Positions 46,927 to 56,560 are shown, numbered from the stretch's first letter. The stretch is DNA of 64,000 bases from Parashewanella spongiae (GCF_004358345.1 NZ_CP037952.1:1054001-1118000), one strand, 5' to 3'. Notes: generated by a model from the sequence alone, not told the origin. Made by a program: numbers and translations.

Positions 46927-48483
46927 TTAACTGATGATGATCACTCTATCTCTACTCTCATCTTTTGCTCGATATAAGGCCGCGTCAGCTCTGTCGAAAG
47001 TTTCTTCGATTTTTTCTTGGAAGTGAACTTTTGCCGCACCAATAGATACTGTTACGGTAATCCGCTGATCCTTAAACTTAAAAGGGATACTTTTTATTTT
47101 TTCTCGTACTCGCTCTAATAAAGGTGAAATGTCATTATCACTGACATTTGGCAATAATAAGACAAACTCTTCTCCACCGTAGCGTGCAACAAATTCCGTA
47201 TCTCTCAGAGCATTTTTCATCACTTGGGCGATAACTTGCAAGGCTTTATCACCCGTACTATGGCCAAATTTGTCATTAATACTTTTAAAGTAATCGATGT
47301 CAGCAACCGCAACCCAAAGATTCCCATTTTTGCGTTTAAGTTTTTGATACTCTAACGACATTCTATCTTCAAGTGCGGCTCTATTAGGTAGTTGGGTTAG
47401 TTGGTCGGTCTGATTGAGCTTTTGTAGTTCGTGTAATTTGTCTTTATAAACCTCAAGCTCTGAGCTTAGACCGCCAATTTCATTTCGCATATTTTGAAAT
47501 GAATGTTGCAATTGCATTTTTTCTTTTTGTTCAATTTCACTTTTATGTGCTAAAGCCGTTTTTAACTGATCGAGTTGACCTCGAACTTGAAGTTTCAAAA
47601 AGTCGAGATCATTGGTGTCACGAATTGCAGACTCAACTTCACCAACATATCCCTGAATTTTTTTATCAAGTTTGCCTTTTGATAGTTGATTTTTGGCATC
47701 GTTGTTTTGCATGGTAAATGTCAGATCACTGACCACAGTGAGCGTTTCATTTAATGCACTTAAAAATTCTTGAGCTGAATTTTTTTCACGAACCAGGTTT
47801 TCGACTAATAATGAAATAATTGCGTTATAGGCACTTAATAAATCATCAGCAGTAAATTCACCATTGAGGACTGCTTGAATCGTTGACACTTTATCTCGTT
47901 GCTCATTTCGAAACTCTAGCTCTGATATTAAACGGAGCAACTCCTTTGCGAGTAATTGATACTTAGGCGTTAAATCAAGTTTACTATCGATGTTAAATTG
48001 AAGCTCAATAACCTGCTCATAGAAGAGCGAGAGCTTTTCCAGTTTGGGCACATAGTCCCAAACCGTATGAAATGGCTTGTTTAAGTCTTGTTTAAAATAA
48101 CTTAACTCTTTTTTTACTACCTCGGGTAAAGATGTTACACGCAGTAGTTGATTAGTGATATTAGTTAAACTGGTTCGGCTATTGTCGAGTGATATTGTGA
48201 TTTGATGATATTGATTTTTAAGTAAACGCTCGATATCTACCACATCAGCAATGCTGTTTTTCAAGCTTTCGTAATCATCAAACTGGCGACGAAATTTAGC
48301 AAGCTTATTATCTAACTCAGGGTTATGTCCCTTACAGGCAATGCTTAAGCTAAAGATAAAACTTTGTAAAATTTTAAACTTGTCGTTTCTATCCAGTGTG
48401 AGCTGATCAAGCTCCCTCTTAGATGTTTGTAATTGCTCTTTTAACGCACTGAGTGCAACTGTTGCCGTTGCTGAATCGTTCAT
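46927..48483 (-). CDS. GGDEF diguanylate cyclase with long helical N-terminus (518 aa)
   Basis: It makes cyclic di-GMP from two GTP. The catalytic loop is ARYGGEEFVLLLP (about 432-444), and the domain spans about 350-515 (LTQLPNRAAL, ADIDYFKSINDKFGH). The product-inhibition site RxxD is altered to RDTE just before it. Residues 1-340 are helical and coiled-coil (KEQLQTSKRELDQLTLDRN, LQNMRNEIGG-like stretch near 330), with no TM, so it is a cytoplasmic sensor of unknown input. The aaggta site precedes the ATG. It lies 53 bp upstream of ppnN and on the same strand, so co-transcription is possible. Confidence 0.9.
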   Translation of the reverse strand: MNDSATATVALSALKEQLQTSKRELDQLTLDRNDKFKILQSFIFSLSIACKGHNPELDNKLAKFRRQFDDYESLKNSIADVVDIERLLKNQYHQITISLDNSRTSLTNITNQLLRVTSLPEVVKKELSYFKQDLNKPFHTVWDYVPKLEKLSLFYEQVIELQFNIDSKLDLTPKYQLLAKELLRLISELEFRNEQRDKVSTIQAVLNGEFTADDLLSAYNAIISLLVENLVREKNSAQEFLSALNETLTVVSDLTFTMQNNDAKNQLSKGKLDKKIQGYVGEVESAIRDTNDLDFLKLQVRGQLDQLKTALAHKSEIEQKEKMQLQHSFQNMRNEIGGLSSELEVYKDKLHELQKLNQTDQLTQLPNRAALEDRMSLEYQKLKRKNGNLWVAVADIDYFKSINDKFGHSTGDKALQVIAQVMKNALRDTEFVARYGGEEFVLLLPNVSDNDISPLLERVREKIKSIPFKFKDQRITVTVSIGAAKVHFQEKIEETFDRADAALYRAKDESRDRVIIIS

Positions 48484-48750
48484 TACCTTGTATCCCTACT
48501 TGAACCGTGTCTTAAAGGCGATTAATGCAAAAAACTATTTTATGAAAGAATAGTGGGAAAGGCTTATATTATATCAAAGTGATCGCAGGTCAAAACATGA
48601 TTTTGATATTTACCCCTCATTTTGAATAAAAATGTTATTAGCGCCGCATTTATTGTCGGGCTTGTTGCAGTCAAGTTTGGGTTGTTATACTGCAAATTGA
48701 TTTTTGCCTTCATGCAACTCCAATTTATAATGAAAACTAAGGAATTCTCT

Positions 48751-50550
48751 GTGGACTTCACTCGTTTTGCTTGGCTTACTGCCAGCACGCTTATTAGCGC
48801 CTCAAGCTTTGCTCAAGTTGAATATCATATTGATTTAACTCAGCCTGATCATCATCTTGCTCAAGTTGAGGTTCAGTTTCCAAAAACAGCATCAGATAAG
48901 TTAACCATAAATTTACCCGTCTGGCGTACAGGTAAGTATCAAGTTCAACCGATATCAGACGGTGTGCGTAACTTTGTAGCGAAAGACAATGAAGGCAATG
49001 TATTAAGCTGGGAGAGGACTGAAACAGGCGAGTGGCAAGTTGATTTGAGCAAGCCCACTCAAGTAACGGTTAATTATCAATTGTATGCTAATGAACTCGG
49101 TCAACGAACTCGTCATATTAGCAGTACCCATGCCTATTTAGACAGCAGCGCTGTGTTTATGTATAGCCCAGAGTACCGTGATGAAGAAATTACGGTTGGT
49201 TTATCGGTACCAAAAACTTGGAAAAGTTACTCTGGACTAGAATATGGTGACAACAAGCACAGCTTTGTGGCACCAAACTATGATGTGTTAGTCGACTCGC
49301 CAATTGAAACGGGTATCAGCCAACATCGTTCATTCAGTGCCGATGGTCGTGATTACGAGTTAGTTGTGTGGGGACAAGGTAATTACGATATCGAGCAAAT
49401 CGTTACCGATCTAAAAAAAATCAGCGGCGAAGCTGAGCGTTTGTGGGATGACTATCCATTCAAACGTTATGTTTATATTGTCCACGCAACCAGTGGTGCA
49501 CGCGGGGCAACAGAACATTTAAACTCCACTGTTATTCAATTACCGCGTTTTATGTTTCGTGAGCGTAAGGATTATTTACGCTTCATCAGTACAGCATCTC
49601 ATGAGTTTGTTCATACTTGGAACGTTAAAGCCTATCGTCCAGCGCCAATCGCCACTTATGATTATCAGCACGAAACAGTGACTGACTTGCTATGGCTTGC
49701 CGAAGGTTCAACCAGCTATTTTCAAAACCAGTTATTACTCAGCGGCGGTATCATGAAGCCTAAGGAGTTTTTTGAAGACTTAGCCAAACGGGTGAACGCT
49801 AATCAAAAGAAACCGGGTAAAATCGTTCAATCTGTCAAAGAAGCCAGCACAGGCAAATGGGCTGCTAGAGGTGGAGATTACGCCCATAACAACAGCGTAA
49901 ACATCTACTCTGAAGGTTACATGGCATCGTTGGCTCTCGATTTTTCAATCTTACAACAAACCAAGCTCGACAAAAGCTATCGTGATGTACATCGCAATTT
50001 ATATCGCGATTACAAATTACCGAAAGGCTATACCGCAGATGATATAAAAGCCATTGCTACAAAGTTAACTGGTGAATCATATGACGATTGGTGGCAACAA
50101 CATATCGAATCACCACTTACCATCGACTTCGATGAACTGCTGGCGCATGCAGGTTTGAAAGTGAATACTGGAGATAAGCAAAAAGTCGATGCAGGTATGA
50201 GTCTTGACGGTAGACACAATTCACTTAAATTAGGGCGAGTGCAGAAAGGTGGCCCAGCGTGGTCGGCTGGCATTGTATTTGGTGATGAAATCGTGGCTAT
50301 CAATGGCTTAAAAGTGACTGCCAAAGGTTTTAAAAAACGCTTAGAAGATTTTAAAGCAGGAGATAAGCTTGAAATCACACTATTTAGTGATGATCAGCTT
50401 AAAACTGTGACATTAACTTTAGCTGAACAAGCTAAAGATAAGTTGAAAATTACTGCTGTGAAAAGCCCTAGCAAACAGCAAAAAGCCTTTTTAGAAGCAT
50501 GGCTTGGTATCGACTGGCCGTTCGATGAAGAAGGCAAGTTTAAAAAATAA
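48751..50550 (+). CDS. Exported M61 family metallopeptidase (glycyl aminopeptidase type)
   Basis: A signal peptide (MDFTRFAWLTASTLISASSF, cleavage after AQ region) is followed by an N-terminal beta domain. The zinc site HEFVHTWN is near 284, with the downstream Glu in LLWLAEGSTSYF. A C-terminal PDZ domain spans about 480-560 (GRVQKGGPAWSAGIVFGDEI). The 599-aa length fits M61. The GTG at 48751 is chosen because aagga lies seven bases upstream and it gives a proper signal peptide; upstream in-frame ATGs at 48730 and 48622 are less likely. Confidence 0.88.
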   Translation: MDFTRFAWLTASTLISASSFAQVEYHIDLTQPDHHLAQVEVQFPKTASDKLTINLPVWRTGKYQVQPISDGVRNFVAKDNEGNVLSWERTETGEWQVDLSKPTQVTVNYQLYANELGQRTRHISSTHAYLDSSAVFMYSPEYRDEEITVGLSVPKTWKSYSGLEYGDNKHSFVAPNYDVLVDSPIETGISQHRSFSADGRDYELVVWGQGNYDIEQIVTDLKKISGEAERLWDDYPFKRYVYIVHATSGARGATEHLNSTVIQLPRFMFRERKDYLRFISTASHEFVHTWNVKAYRPAPIATYDYQHETVTDLLWLAEGSTSYFQNQLLLSGGIMKPKEFFEDLAKRVNANQKKPGKIVQSVKEASTGKWAARGGDYAHNNSVNIYSEGYMASLALDFSILQQTKLDKSYRDVHRNLYRDYKLPKGYTADDIKAIATKLTGESYDDWWQQHIESPLTIDFDELLAHAGLKVNTGDKQKVDAGMSLDGRHNSLKLGRVQKGGPAWSAGIVFGDEIVAINGLKVTAKGFKKRLEDFKAGDKLEITLFSDDQLKTVTLTLAEQAKDKLKITAVKSPSKQQKAFLEAWLGIDWPFDEEGKFKK

Positions 50551-50806
50551 AACGGATATTCAAATATTGGTTTATTAGTGAAATATCCAGCTTAGGCCTG
50601 TCTCTTGAGCAGGACAACCGCACGAGAGAGTGATATATAAACAACTCCATGTGGTAATTTCGCATTCCCACGAAAGTGGGAATCTAGCGGCTTATATTTG
50701 AATACCCAAAGTCACTGGTTTCCCGTTTTCACCGGAATGACGGGCTATAAAGTCTACGGTTTTTGCTCGAAAAACATTCATGCGTTTACCCTAGCCTCTT
50801 GAGTAA
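50551..50806. other. Short gap with REP-like palindromes
   Basis: No gene. A palindrome attcccacgaaagtgggaat (about 50663-50682) and a related unit near 50720-50745 (cgttttcaccggaatgacg) are of the family G type. Confidence 0.45.
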
Positions 50807-51356
50807 TACCAATTATACCAATTACAGTAATTAACTTCCCACTCAGCAAGAGCTAAGGGATTTCAGTACAAGGCGCAAGTTTGAAGTACTATATTCCCTA
50901 CGGCCGCCATACAAAACTGGCGTTCAACGCACTTAGTGCTTTTGTCGGGATAATTCAAAAACTTGTAACGTAAGTACCTGACCATAAGTTTCTTAAGATT
51001 TTCTAGTACCCAGTTTCAGTACTCTACGGTGTTGCAACTTCGGTTACATAGCTACGGCTATGCGCCCTACATTGCGTCTTGTATAGCACTGAACCTGAAC
51101 ACAATTATTATCAAAGAACTTATCGACAGGTACTTAGTAATGGAATCCTTTAGCCGTGCCCTTCGAGAGCTTGTATGTGTCCAAATTACTACGCAAAACT
51201 GTCTCAACGTAGCAATGTAATAACGACAGTTTTGTATGTCGGTAATAACTGTGTCTTCATCAATTTCACTTGTACTTTGAACACATACATAGCTCTGAGC
51301 TGGGAATTTAATTACTGTAATTGGTATTACTGTAATTGGTATTACTGTAATTGGTA
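50807..51356. mobile_element. Element C copy 7, with nested A and repeated termini
   Basis: The left terminus occurs twice (taccaatta at 50807 and taccaattacag at 50816). The right terminus occurs three times in 15-bp steps (attactgtaattggt, 51313-51356). An A element at 50973-51134 splits the interior. TAA precedes and TTA follows. It abuts the end of the Death-domain-like gene. Confidence 0.8.
50973..51134. mobile_element. Element A copy 4, nested in element C
   Basis: 162 bp, agtacctgacc to gacaggtact, TA at 50971-50972 and 51135-51136. The surrounding C sequence cttgtaacg...gtaatgg closes up when the element and one TA are removed. Confidence 0.85.
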
Positions 51357-51360
51357 TTAT

Positions 51361-52134
51361 CTATGATTTCTTAAGTTGTGTTAGCCGCTGAATGGCTAAG
51401 TCAATGCTGGATCTTGTGCTATTGGAGGCTTTTGTCATCTTGCCTTGAGTTATATAAGTTGCCTTCTTAGTGTCATTCATTTTACTTAGTGCCTGTATAA
51501 GGGCATCGATAGTAGGGAAACTTACAGAGTCTCTTGAATCTTTTGGTTTCCACTCTAGCCAACATGATAATACTTTTGAAAAGTAAGGTTCAGCACCTCC
51601 CGTTCGTAATTTTCTGTCTGTTTGGATTTCTGAAATTTCATCTTGAGTGAAACCTAGATTTTTTGCTAAATCTGACCAATCATTCTGGAATATTTCAATT
51701 ATGGCACGTACATCGTGATAATTATCATCATAAGTGACTTGATTTTTCACCTTAGGAGTAGATTCTGTTTTAACTATAAACCCACGGCTACTTTGTTGAG
51801 CTTGCTGATGGGGAAGCGGAGTTGTTGAAGTTTGTTTGGAAGAGGATTGGAATTTTTTGTTGACAGTATAACGTGAATATTTTTGTGAAGGGTGTGCTTC
51901 TTTGCCTAGTGCATACGTAAAAGGTGTTTGTGGTCGATGTTTATCTCTGAAACATTGATGAGTTTTTGGGGGAAGTGTAGTGGACTTAGTGTCAGCTCTT
52001 TGTGGTGAAACAGTATAAAATTGACTAGGTGTCTCAAATTCAGTTTTCGGAGCTTTTTGTTTAAGTTTTGTGGATTCGCTTTCCGTATGGATTGGATAAA
52101 AGGACACTTGAGCTGGTGTAGTTTCATGAGCCAT
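51361..52134 (-). CDS. Death-domain-like protein (257 aa)
   Basis: Residues 1-135 are Ser/Thr/Gln/Lys-rich and probably disordered, with no Sec signal. Residues about 140-229 follow the Death domain pattern of six helices: VRAIIEIFQNDWSDLAKNLG, FTQDEISEIQTD, AEPYFSKVLSCWLEWKPKDS, and FPTIDALIQALSKMNDTKKA. The Trp in helix 2, the EI-x-EI turn, the LxxW of helix 5 and the ALxKM of helix 6 are all in place. Death domains join signalling proteins of animal apoptosis and inflammation and are uncommon in bacteria. A host-directed signalling mimic is inference. The ATG has gagga eight bases upstream. It is a single gene. Confidence 0.65.
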   Translation of the reverse strand: MAHETTPAQVSFYPIHTESESTKLKQKAPKTEFETPSQFYTVSPQRADTKSTTLPPKTHQCFRDKHRPQTPFTYALGKEAHPSQKYSRYTVNKKFQSSSKQTSTTPLPHQQAQQSSRGFIVKTESTPKVKNQVTYDDNYHDVRAIIEIFQNDWSDLAKNLGFTQDEISEIQTDRKLRTGGAEPYFSKVLSCWLEWKPKDSRDSVSFPTIDALIQALSKMNDTKKATYITQGKMTKASNSTRSSIDLAIQRLTQLKKS

Positions 52135-52321
52135 GAGAAAGTCCTCGAAGTTTATAGTGTTTAACGACTTTATTATGTGAACAATAAATCTTCAAAACTT
52201 ATTTAAATAAAAGCTTGTTTATGACAGCTGTCTTTCAGTTGATTAAATGTATGCACCTTTATATACCTGTGATACAGGAAGATGCAACTTTCAGGGCATT
52301 TTCAACTGTTAGTTTTGTTAA

Positions 52322-52652
52322 TACCAATTACAGTAATTAATCTCTCACTCAGCAAGAAATAAAGGTTTTCAGTATAAGGCGCATGTTCGAATTACTATAT
52401 ACCCTAACGGCTGCCATACAAAGCTGGCGTTCAACGCACTTCGTGCTTTTGTCGGGATAATTCAAGAACGTGCAACGCAGTAATGGAAACCTTTAACCTT
52501 GCCCTTCGGGAGCTTGTATGCGCACACTTTGTATTTATAAAGAATACTTCACAAAATTATCTCAACGTAGATAACTATGTTTTCACCAATTTCGTTTGTA
52601 CTTTGTGCTCATACATAGCTCTGAGTTGAGCATTTAATTACTGTAATTGGTA
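52322..52652. mobile_element. Element C copy 8
   Basis: 331 bp with perfect outer termini (taccaattacagtaattaa, ttaattactgtaattggta) and TAA at 52319-52321 and 52653-52655. The hairpin motif is missing from this copy. Confidence 0.88.
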
Positions 52653-52655
52653 TAA

Positions 52656-53066
52656 GGCGTGAAAGTGCTGGAGTAGTGGGCTGATACAAGCTTTCCCAAC
52701 CTAGAAGAATAAGCGCCTTGTCAAAACGGCCATTAATCCTCATTGAAATTATCCATCTTCAGGTAACACGGGCAAATAATCTTTGAACGACAAAATATTT
52801 AATACCAAATAAAGTTTATGATCACTATGTGTTTCTAACTGGAATAGTGCTGTCAAGAGCCAACAAACTAACGCACTTCTGTTTAGAAAACTGATGCGTT
52901 CGACATGCTCTTTTAGTCAATTAGCATTAAAATTTATCGAAGTTGTGAAGACCGTGAGCATCAGGATAAACCCTGACACATTTTTTTAAACTTATTTTGT
53001 GTTGTTTTGTTCGACCATTTGTTAACGTCAATACACAAAAAATAGAACGATAATGGACCATCAACA
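52656..53066. other. Gene-free stretch before the tricorn-like gene
   Basis: 411 bp, AT-rich, with no supported gene or element. It must contain the promoter of the protease gene; no hexamer pair stands out. Confidence 0.4.
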
Positions 53067-56000
53067 ATGAAGTTAAAATACAGTGTAGCCAGTATAGCGC
53101 TGGCGATGACAGCGTTAACCTCAAGTCTTTCTTTTGCCTCAACTCATTCAGAACATGGTTATTACCGCGCGCCAACTCTGTATGGCGAACAGTTAGTGTT
53201 TACCGCTGAAGGCGATTTATGGTCACAAAAGCTGTCACAGCATTATGCGAGCCGTTTAACCAGCCTACCTAGTGAGGAAATCGATGCCAAAATTTCTCAA
53301 GACGGTAAATGGGTGGCGTTTTCAGCGGATTACGATGGCGCTCGAGAAGTATATATCATGCCAATTGAAGGTGGTGTGGCGAAGCGAGCCAGCTTTGAAA
53401 ACAGTCGAGTTCGCTTACAAGGCTGGACATCGACAGGTGATATTTTATATTCAACCGATAATGCTCATGGCCCTGCCAATTATTGGGTATTACGAACGAT
53501 TAACCCTGAAACTCTAGAAACTCAAGATTTACCATTATCTGATGCGATAGAAGGCAGTATTGATTCAAGCGGAAAGTATGTGTATTTCACGCGTTTTGGG
53601 CTACAAGCTACAGGTGATAACGCAAGAGATTATCAAGGCGGCGCAACAGGAGAGTTGTGGCGTTACAAAATAGGCAGTAAAAAAGAAGCGCAGCCGCTGA
53701 CGAAAAACCATAAAGGATCAGTGCGACAACCTATGGTATGGAACGACCGCTTATATTTTATCAGCAATCAAGACGGTAATGATAACTTATGGTCAATGTC
53801 GTTGCGTGGTGGTGATGTTAAGCAACATACCAGATATCAAGACTTCTCCATTCGTTCAGCCAGTATGGATGATGGAAAAGTGGTTTTTCAATATGGCGCT
53901 GACATCAAGCTGTTTGACATAGAAGCGGATCAAGATAAAAACCTCGACATCAGTTTGGTTTCCGATGCTCCAAGGCAGCGTGAGCAATGGGTTAATAATC
54001 CGGTTAAATATCTTACTGCAGCAAATTTATCTCCAGAAGGTGATAAAGCGGTGATCACAGCCCGTGGTCATATCGCGGTAACCAGTGCAGATGGCAAGCG
54101 ACTTATTGAAGTAAAAAGTCCCCCAAATAGCCGTTTACGCAATGGCGTAATGAGCAATGATGGCAAGTGGGTATATGCCATTGCAGATACTTCTGGTGAA
54201 CAAGAAATCTGGCAGTTCGCGGCAGACGGCAATAATGACTCAAAGCAATTGACGCATAATGGCTCAAGCATGCGAATGACTTTGAGTTTGTCGGCGGATG
54301 GTCGTTATCTGGCTAATGATGACTATGACGGTAATGTATGGCTGCTTGATCTCGAAAGTGGCAAAAATAAAAAAATCATTACCCAAGGAGAAGGACTTGG
54401 GCCTTATGAAGACATTGTTTGGTCAGCCGATAGCCGCTTTATTGCTTTAACTAAATCTGAAATTGGCAAGATGCGTCAGCAAGTGGTGTTGTATTCGTTA
54501 GATGAAGATAAAGCACAAACGTTGACAAGCGATAAGTATGAATCTTTTTCTCCGAGCTTCAGCGCTGACGGCCAATGGTTGTACTTTTTATCGAACCGCC
54601 AATTTAATGCGACGCCAAGTTCACCTTGGGGTGATCGCAATATGGGACCTGTGTTTGATAAGCGCACTCTCATCTTTGCGTTAGCACTGACTAAAGATGC
54701 GGTATTTCCATTCCAAAAAATCACCGAATTAATAGAGCAGAAAGAATCGGTTGACGATACGGATTCTGAGAGTGAAGACGAAAAAGAGTTATCTATTGAT
54801 TGGAATGGCTTGAATCAACGTTTATGGCAAGTGCCTGTGGCTGCCGGAAATTATAGCCGTTTAACGGTAGCGGATAATAATTTGTATGTAATGGATCGCG
54901 CTGCAAATAAACAATCACTTAAATACATTAAATTTGCCAATCGGGCTCCTAAAATCGATACCTTTGGTGATGGTATAGAAGGCTATCAATTATCGAATGA
55001 TGGTAAAAAGCTATTTGTAGCTAAAAATCGGGCTAAATCCTTATATATCGTTGATGCTGGGAGTAAAATGCCTTCTGACATTTCACAGTCAACGGTGAAT
55101 ACCAAAAGCTGGAAACTAGCGTTACATCCAAAATTAGAATGGCAACAGTTATTTGATGATGCTTGGTTAATGCACCGTGATTCGTTTTTCGATAAAAATA
55201 TGCGTGGTGTTGACTGGATAAAAGCCAAGAAAAAATACCAAAAACTTGTCGATAGAGTGACGGACAGAAACGAGCTTAATGATGTGTTTAAGCAAATGAT
55301 GGGCGAGCTTAACTCGTTACACTCGCAAGTTCGTGGTGGTGATTTAGTTAAAGATCCAAAACGCCCAAAAGCAGCAAGTCTAGGTGCATGGTTAAAGCAA
55401 ACCAAAAAAGGTGTGCAAATCGCCCATATTTTTAAAGCCGATCCTGAATTACCGTCATTGGCCTCACCACTAAATAAAATGGGTGTTGATGCCAACGAAG
55501 GTGACATCATTGTGTCTATCAATCATTCGCCTGTAAAAACTGTGGCTGATGTAAACCAATTACTGCGTAATCAAGCAAACCAACAAGTGTTGCTGGAGCT
55601 GAAACGTAAAGGCAAGATGTCCAAAGCCATTGTTAGCCCAATTACTCTTTCAGCTAATGCTAAAATGCGCTATCAAGATTGGGTTGAATCGAATTCTGAG
55701 AAAGTAGATCAAGCCAGTAATGGTGATGTGGGGTATTTGCATTTGTACGCTATGGGAGCTGGCGACATCGCTAATTTTGCACGTGAATTTTATGCCAATT
55801 ACAACAAAGAAGGTTTGATCATCGATGTAAGGCGCAATCGCGGTGGCAATATTGATAGTTGGATTATCGAAAAGTTACTTCGTAAAGCTTGGGCATTTTG
55901 GCAACCGACTCATGGTTCAGCCAGTACCAACATGCAGCAAACTTTCCGAGGTAAGTTGGTGGTGCTTACTGATCAATTAACCTATTCAGATGGCGAGACA

Positions 56001-56351
56001 TTCTCTGCTGGCGTTAAAGCACTTGGGCTAGCACCACTGATTGGTAAGCAAACATCAGGTGCAGGTGTATGGCTCTCTGGTCGAAATCGTTTAGCGGATA
56101 ACGGTATGGCAAGAGTGGCAGAATATCCTCAATATTCAATTAATGGTGATTGGATTGTTGAAGGGCATGGTGTTGAGCCGGATATTGAGGTTGAAAATTT
56201 ACCTGTCGCTACATTCAAGGGCACTGATGCTCAGCTTAATAAGGCCATTGATTATTTGAATCAAGCGATCAAAAAGGATCCTTTATCTAAATTGAAAACT
56301 AAACCAATGCCTGCATCAGGCAAAGCCGCTGATATTAAAAATAGTTTTTAA
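53067..56351 (+). CDS. Exported tricorn-like S41 protease (1094 aa)
   Basis: A signal peptide (MKLKYSVASIALAMTALTS, cleavage near FAST) comes first. Then come two beta-propeller blocks with DPP/WD-like repeats (SEDGKWVAFSADYDG-type units, about 30-330 and 330-660), a helical cap, a PDZ domain (about 805-855, EGDIIVSINHSPVKTV) and the S41 domain. The nucleophile Ser is in LTYSDGETFSAG near 974. VEGHGVEPDIEVENLP is the usual S41 tail. Such proteins degrade peptides in the periplasm. The ATG stands 400 bp after element C copy 8. It is a single gene. Confidence 0.9.
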   Translation: MKLKYSVASIALAMTALTSSLSFASTHSEHGYYRAPTLYGEQLVFTAEGDLWSQKLSQHYASRLTSLPSEEIDAKISQDGKWVAFSADYDGAREVYIMPIEGGVAKRASFENSRVRLQGWTSTGDILYSTDNAHGPANYWVLRTINPETLETQDLPLSDAIEGSIDSSGKYVYFTRFGLQATGDNARDYQGGATGELWRYKIGSKKEAQPLTKNHKGSVRQPMVWNDRLYFISNQDGNDNLWSMSLRGGDVKQHTRYQDFSIRSASMDDGKVVFQYGADIKLFDIEADQDKNLDISLVSDAPRQREQWVNNPVKYLTAANLSPEGDKAVITARGHIAVTSADGKRLIEVKSPPNSRLRNGVMSNDGKWVYAIADTSGEQEIWQFAADGNNDSKQLTHNGSSMRMTLSLSADGRYLANDDYDGNVWLLDLESGKNKKIITQGEGLGPYEDIVWSADSRFIALTKSEIGKMRQQVVLYSLDEDKAQTLTSDKYESFSPSFSADGQWLYFLSNRQFNATPSSPWGDRNMGPVFDKRTLIFALALTKDAVFPFQKITELIEQKESVDDTDSESEDEKELSIDWNGLNQRLWQVPVAAGNYSRLTVADNNLYVMDRAANKQSLKYIKFANRAPKIDTFGDGIEGYQLSNDGKKLFVAKNRAKSLYIVDAGSKMPSDISQSTVNTKSWKLALHPKLEWQQLFDDAWLMHRDSFFDKNMRGVDWIKAKKKYQKLVDRVTDRNELNDVFKQMMGELNSLHSQVRGGDLVKDPKRPKAASLGAWLKQTKKGVQIAHIFKADPELPSLASPLNKMGVDANEGDIIVSINHSPVKTVADVNQLLRNQANQQVLLELKRKGKMSKAIVSPITLSANAKMRYQDWVESNSEKVDQASNGDVGYLHLYAMGAGDIANFAREFYANYNKEGLIIDVRRNRGGNIDSWIIEKLLRKAWAFWQPTHGSASTNMQQTFRGKLVVLTDQLTYSDGETFSAGVKALGLAPLIGKQTSGAGVWLSGRNRLADNGMARVAEYPQYSINGDWIVEGHGVEPDIEVENLPVATFKGTDAQLNKAIDYLNQAIKKDPLSKLKTKPMPASGKAADIKNSF

Positions 56352-56364
56352 TCGATAAAAAATG

Positions 56365-56393
56365 TTGACAAAGTTGATCATTGAGCGTTATAA
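56365..56393 (+). promoter_or_regulatory. leu operon promoter
   Basis: TTGACA (56365-56370), a 17-base spacer and TTATAA (56388-56393) form a strong sigma-70 promoter about 40 bp before the leader peptide. Confidence 0.8.
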
Positions 56394-56433
56394 ATGAATG
56401 AATACTTAGTTTTTACGCATATTTTATAGTTTA

Positions 56434-56511
56434 ATGACTTTCACTAATCAAGCTTCAACACATCAAATACTTCTTAACCTGCTCCTTTCAAGGAGCGGGA
56501 AGTTTGGTTAG
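56434..56511 (+). CDS. leuL: leu operon leader peptide
   Basis: This 25-codon frame, MTFTNQASTHQ then ILLNLLLSRSGKFG, has five Leu codons within six (ctt ctt aac ctg ctc ctt). It lies between the promoter and a terminator upstream of leuA. Scarce charged tRNA-Leu would stall the ribosome there and favour read-through. It is too short for usual gene finding. No clear binding site is visible, so the start rests on frame and position. Confidence 0.8.
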   Translation: MTFTNQASTHQILLNLLLSRSGKFG

Positions 56512-56560
56512 GTGTACATAAAAACCATAACAAAACCCGCCAAATAGAGCGGGTTTTTTT
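56481..56560 (+). promoter_or_regulatory. leu attenuator: pause hairpin, antiterminator and terminator
   Basis: Hairpin 1 gctcctt-tc-aaggagc (56481-56496) overlaps the Leu codons. The terminator aaaacccgc / gcgggtttt with a T run is at 56532-56560. gcggg at 56495-56499 can instead pair with cccgc at 56536-56540, which would block the terminator. These mutually exclusive pairings are the classical attenuation layout. Confidence 0.8.

Noticed and set aside
51029-51220. 63-codon frame similar to one at 2919-3191
   Set aside because: It is element A sequence read through, not a gene.
54986-55522. 178-codon minus-strand frame
   Set aside because: It is antisense to the tricorn-like protease, whose frame has clear PDZ and S41 motifs.
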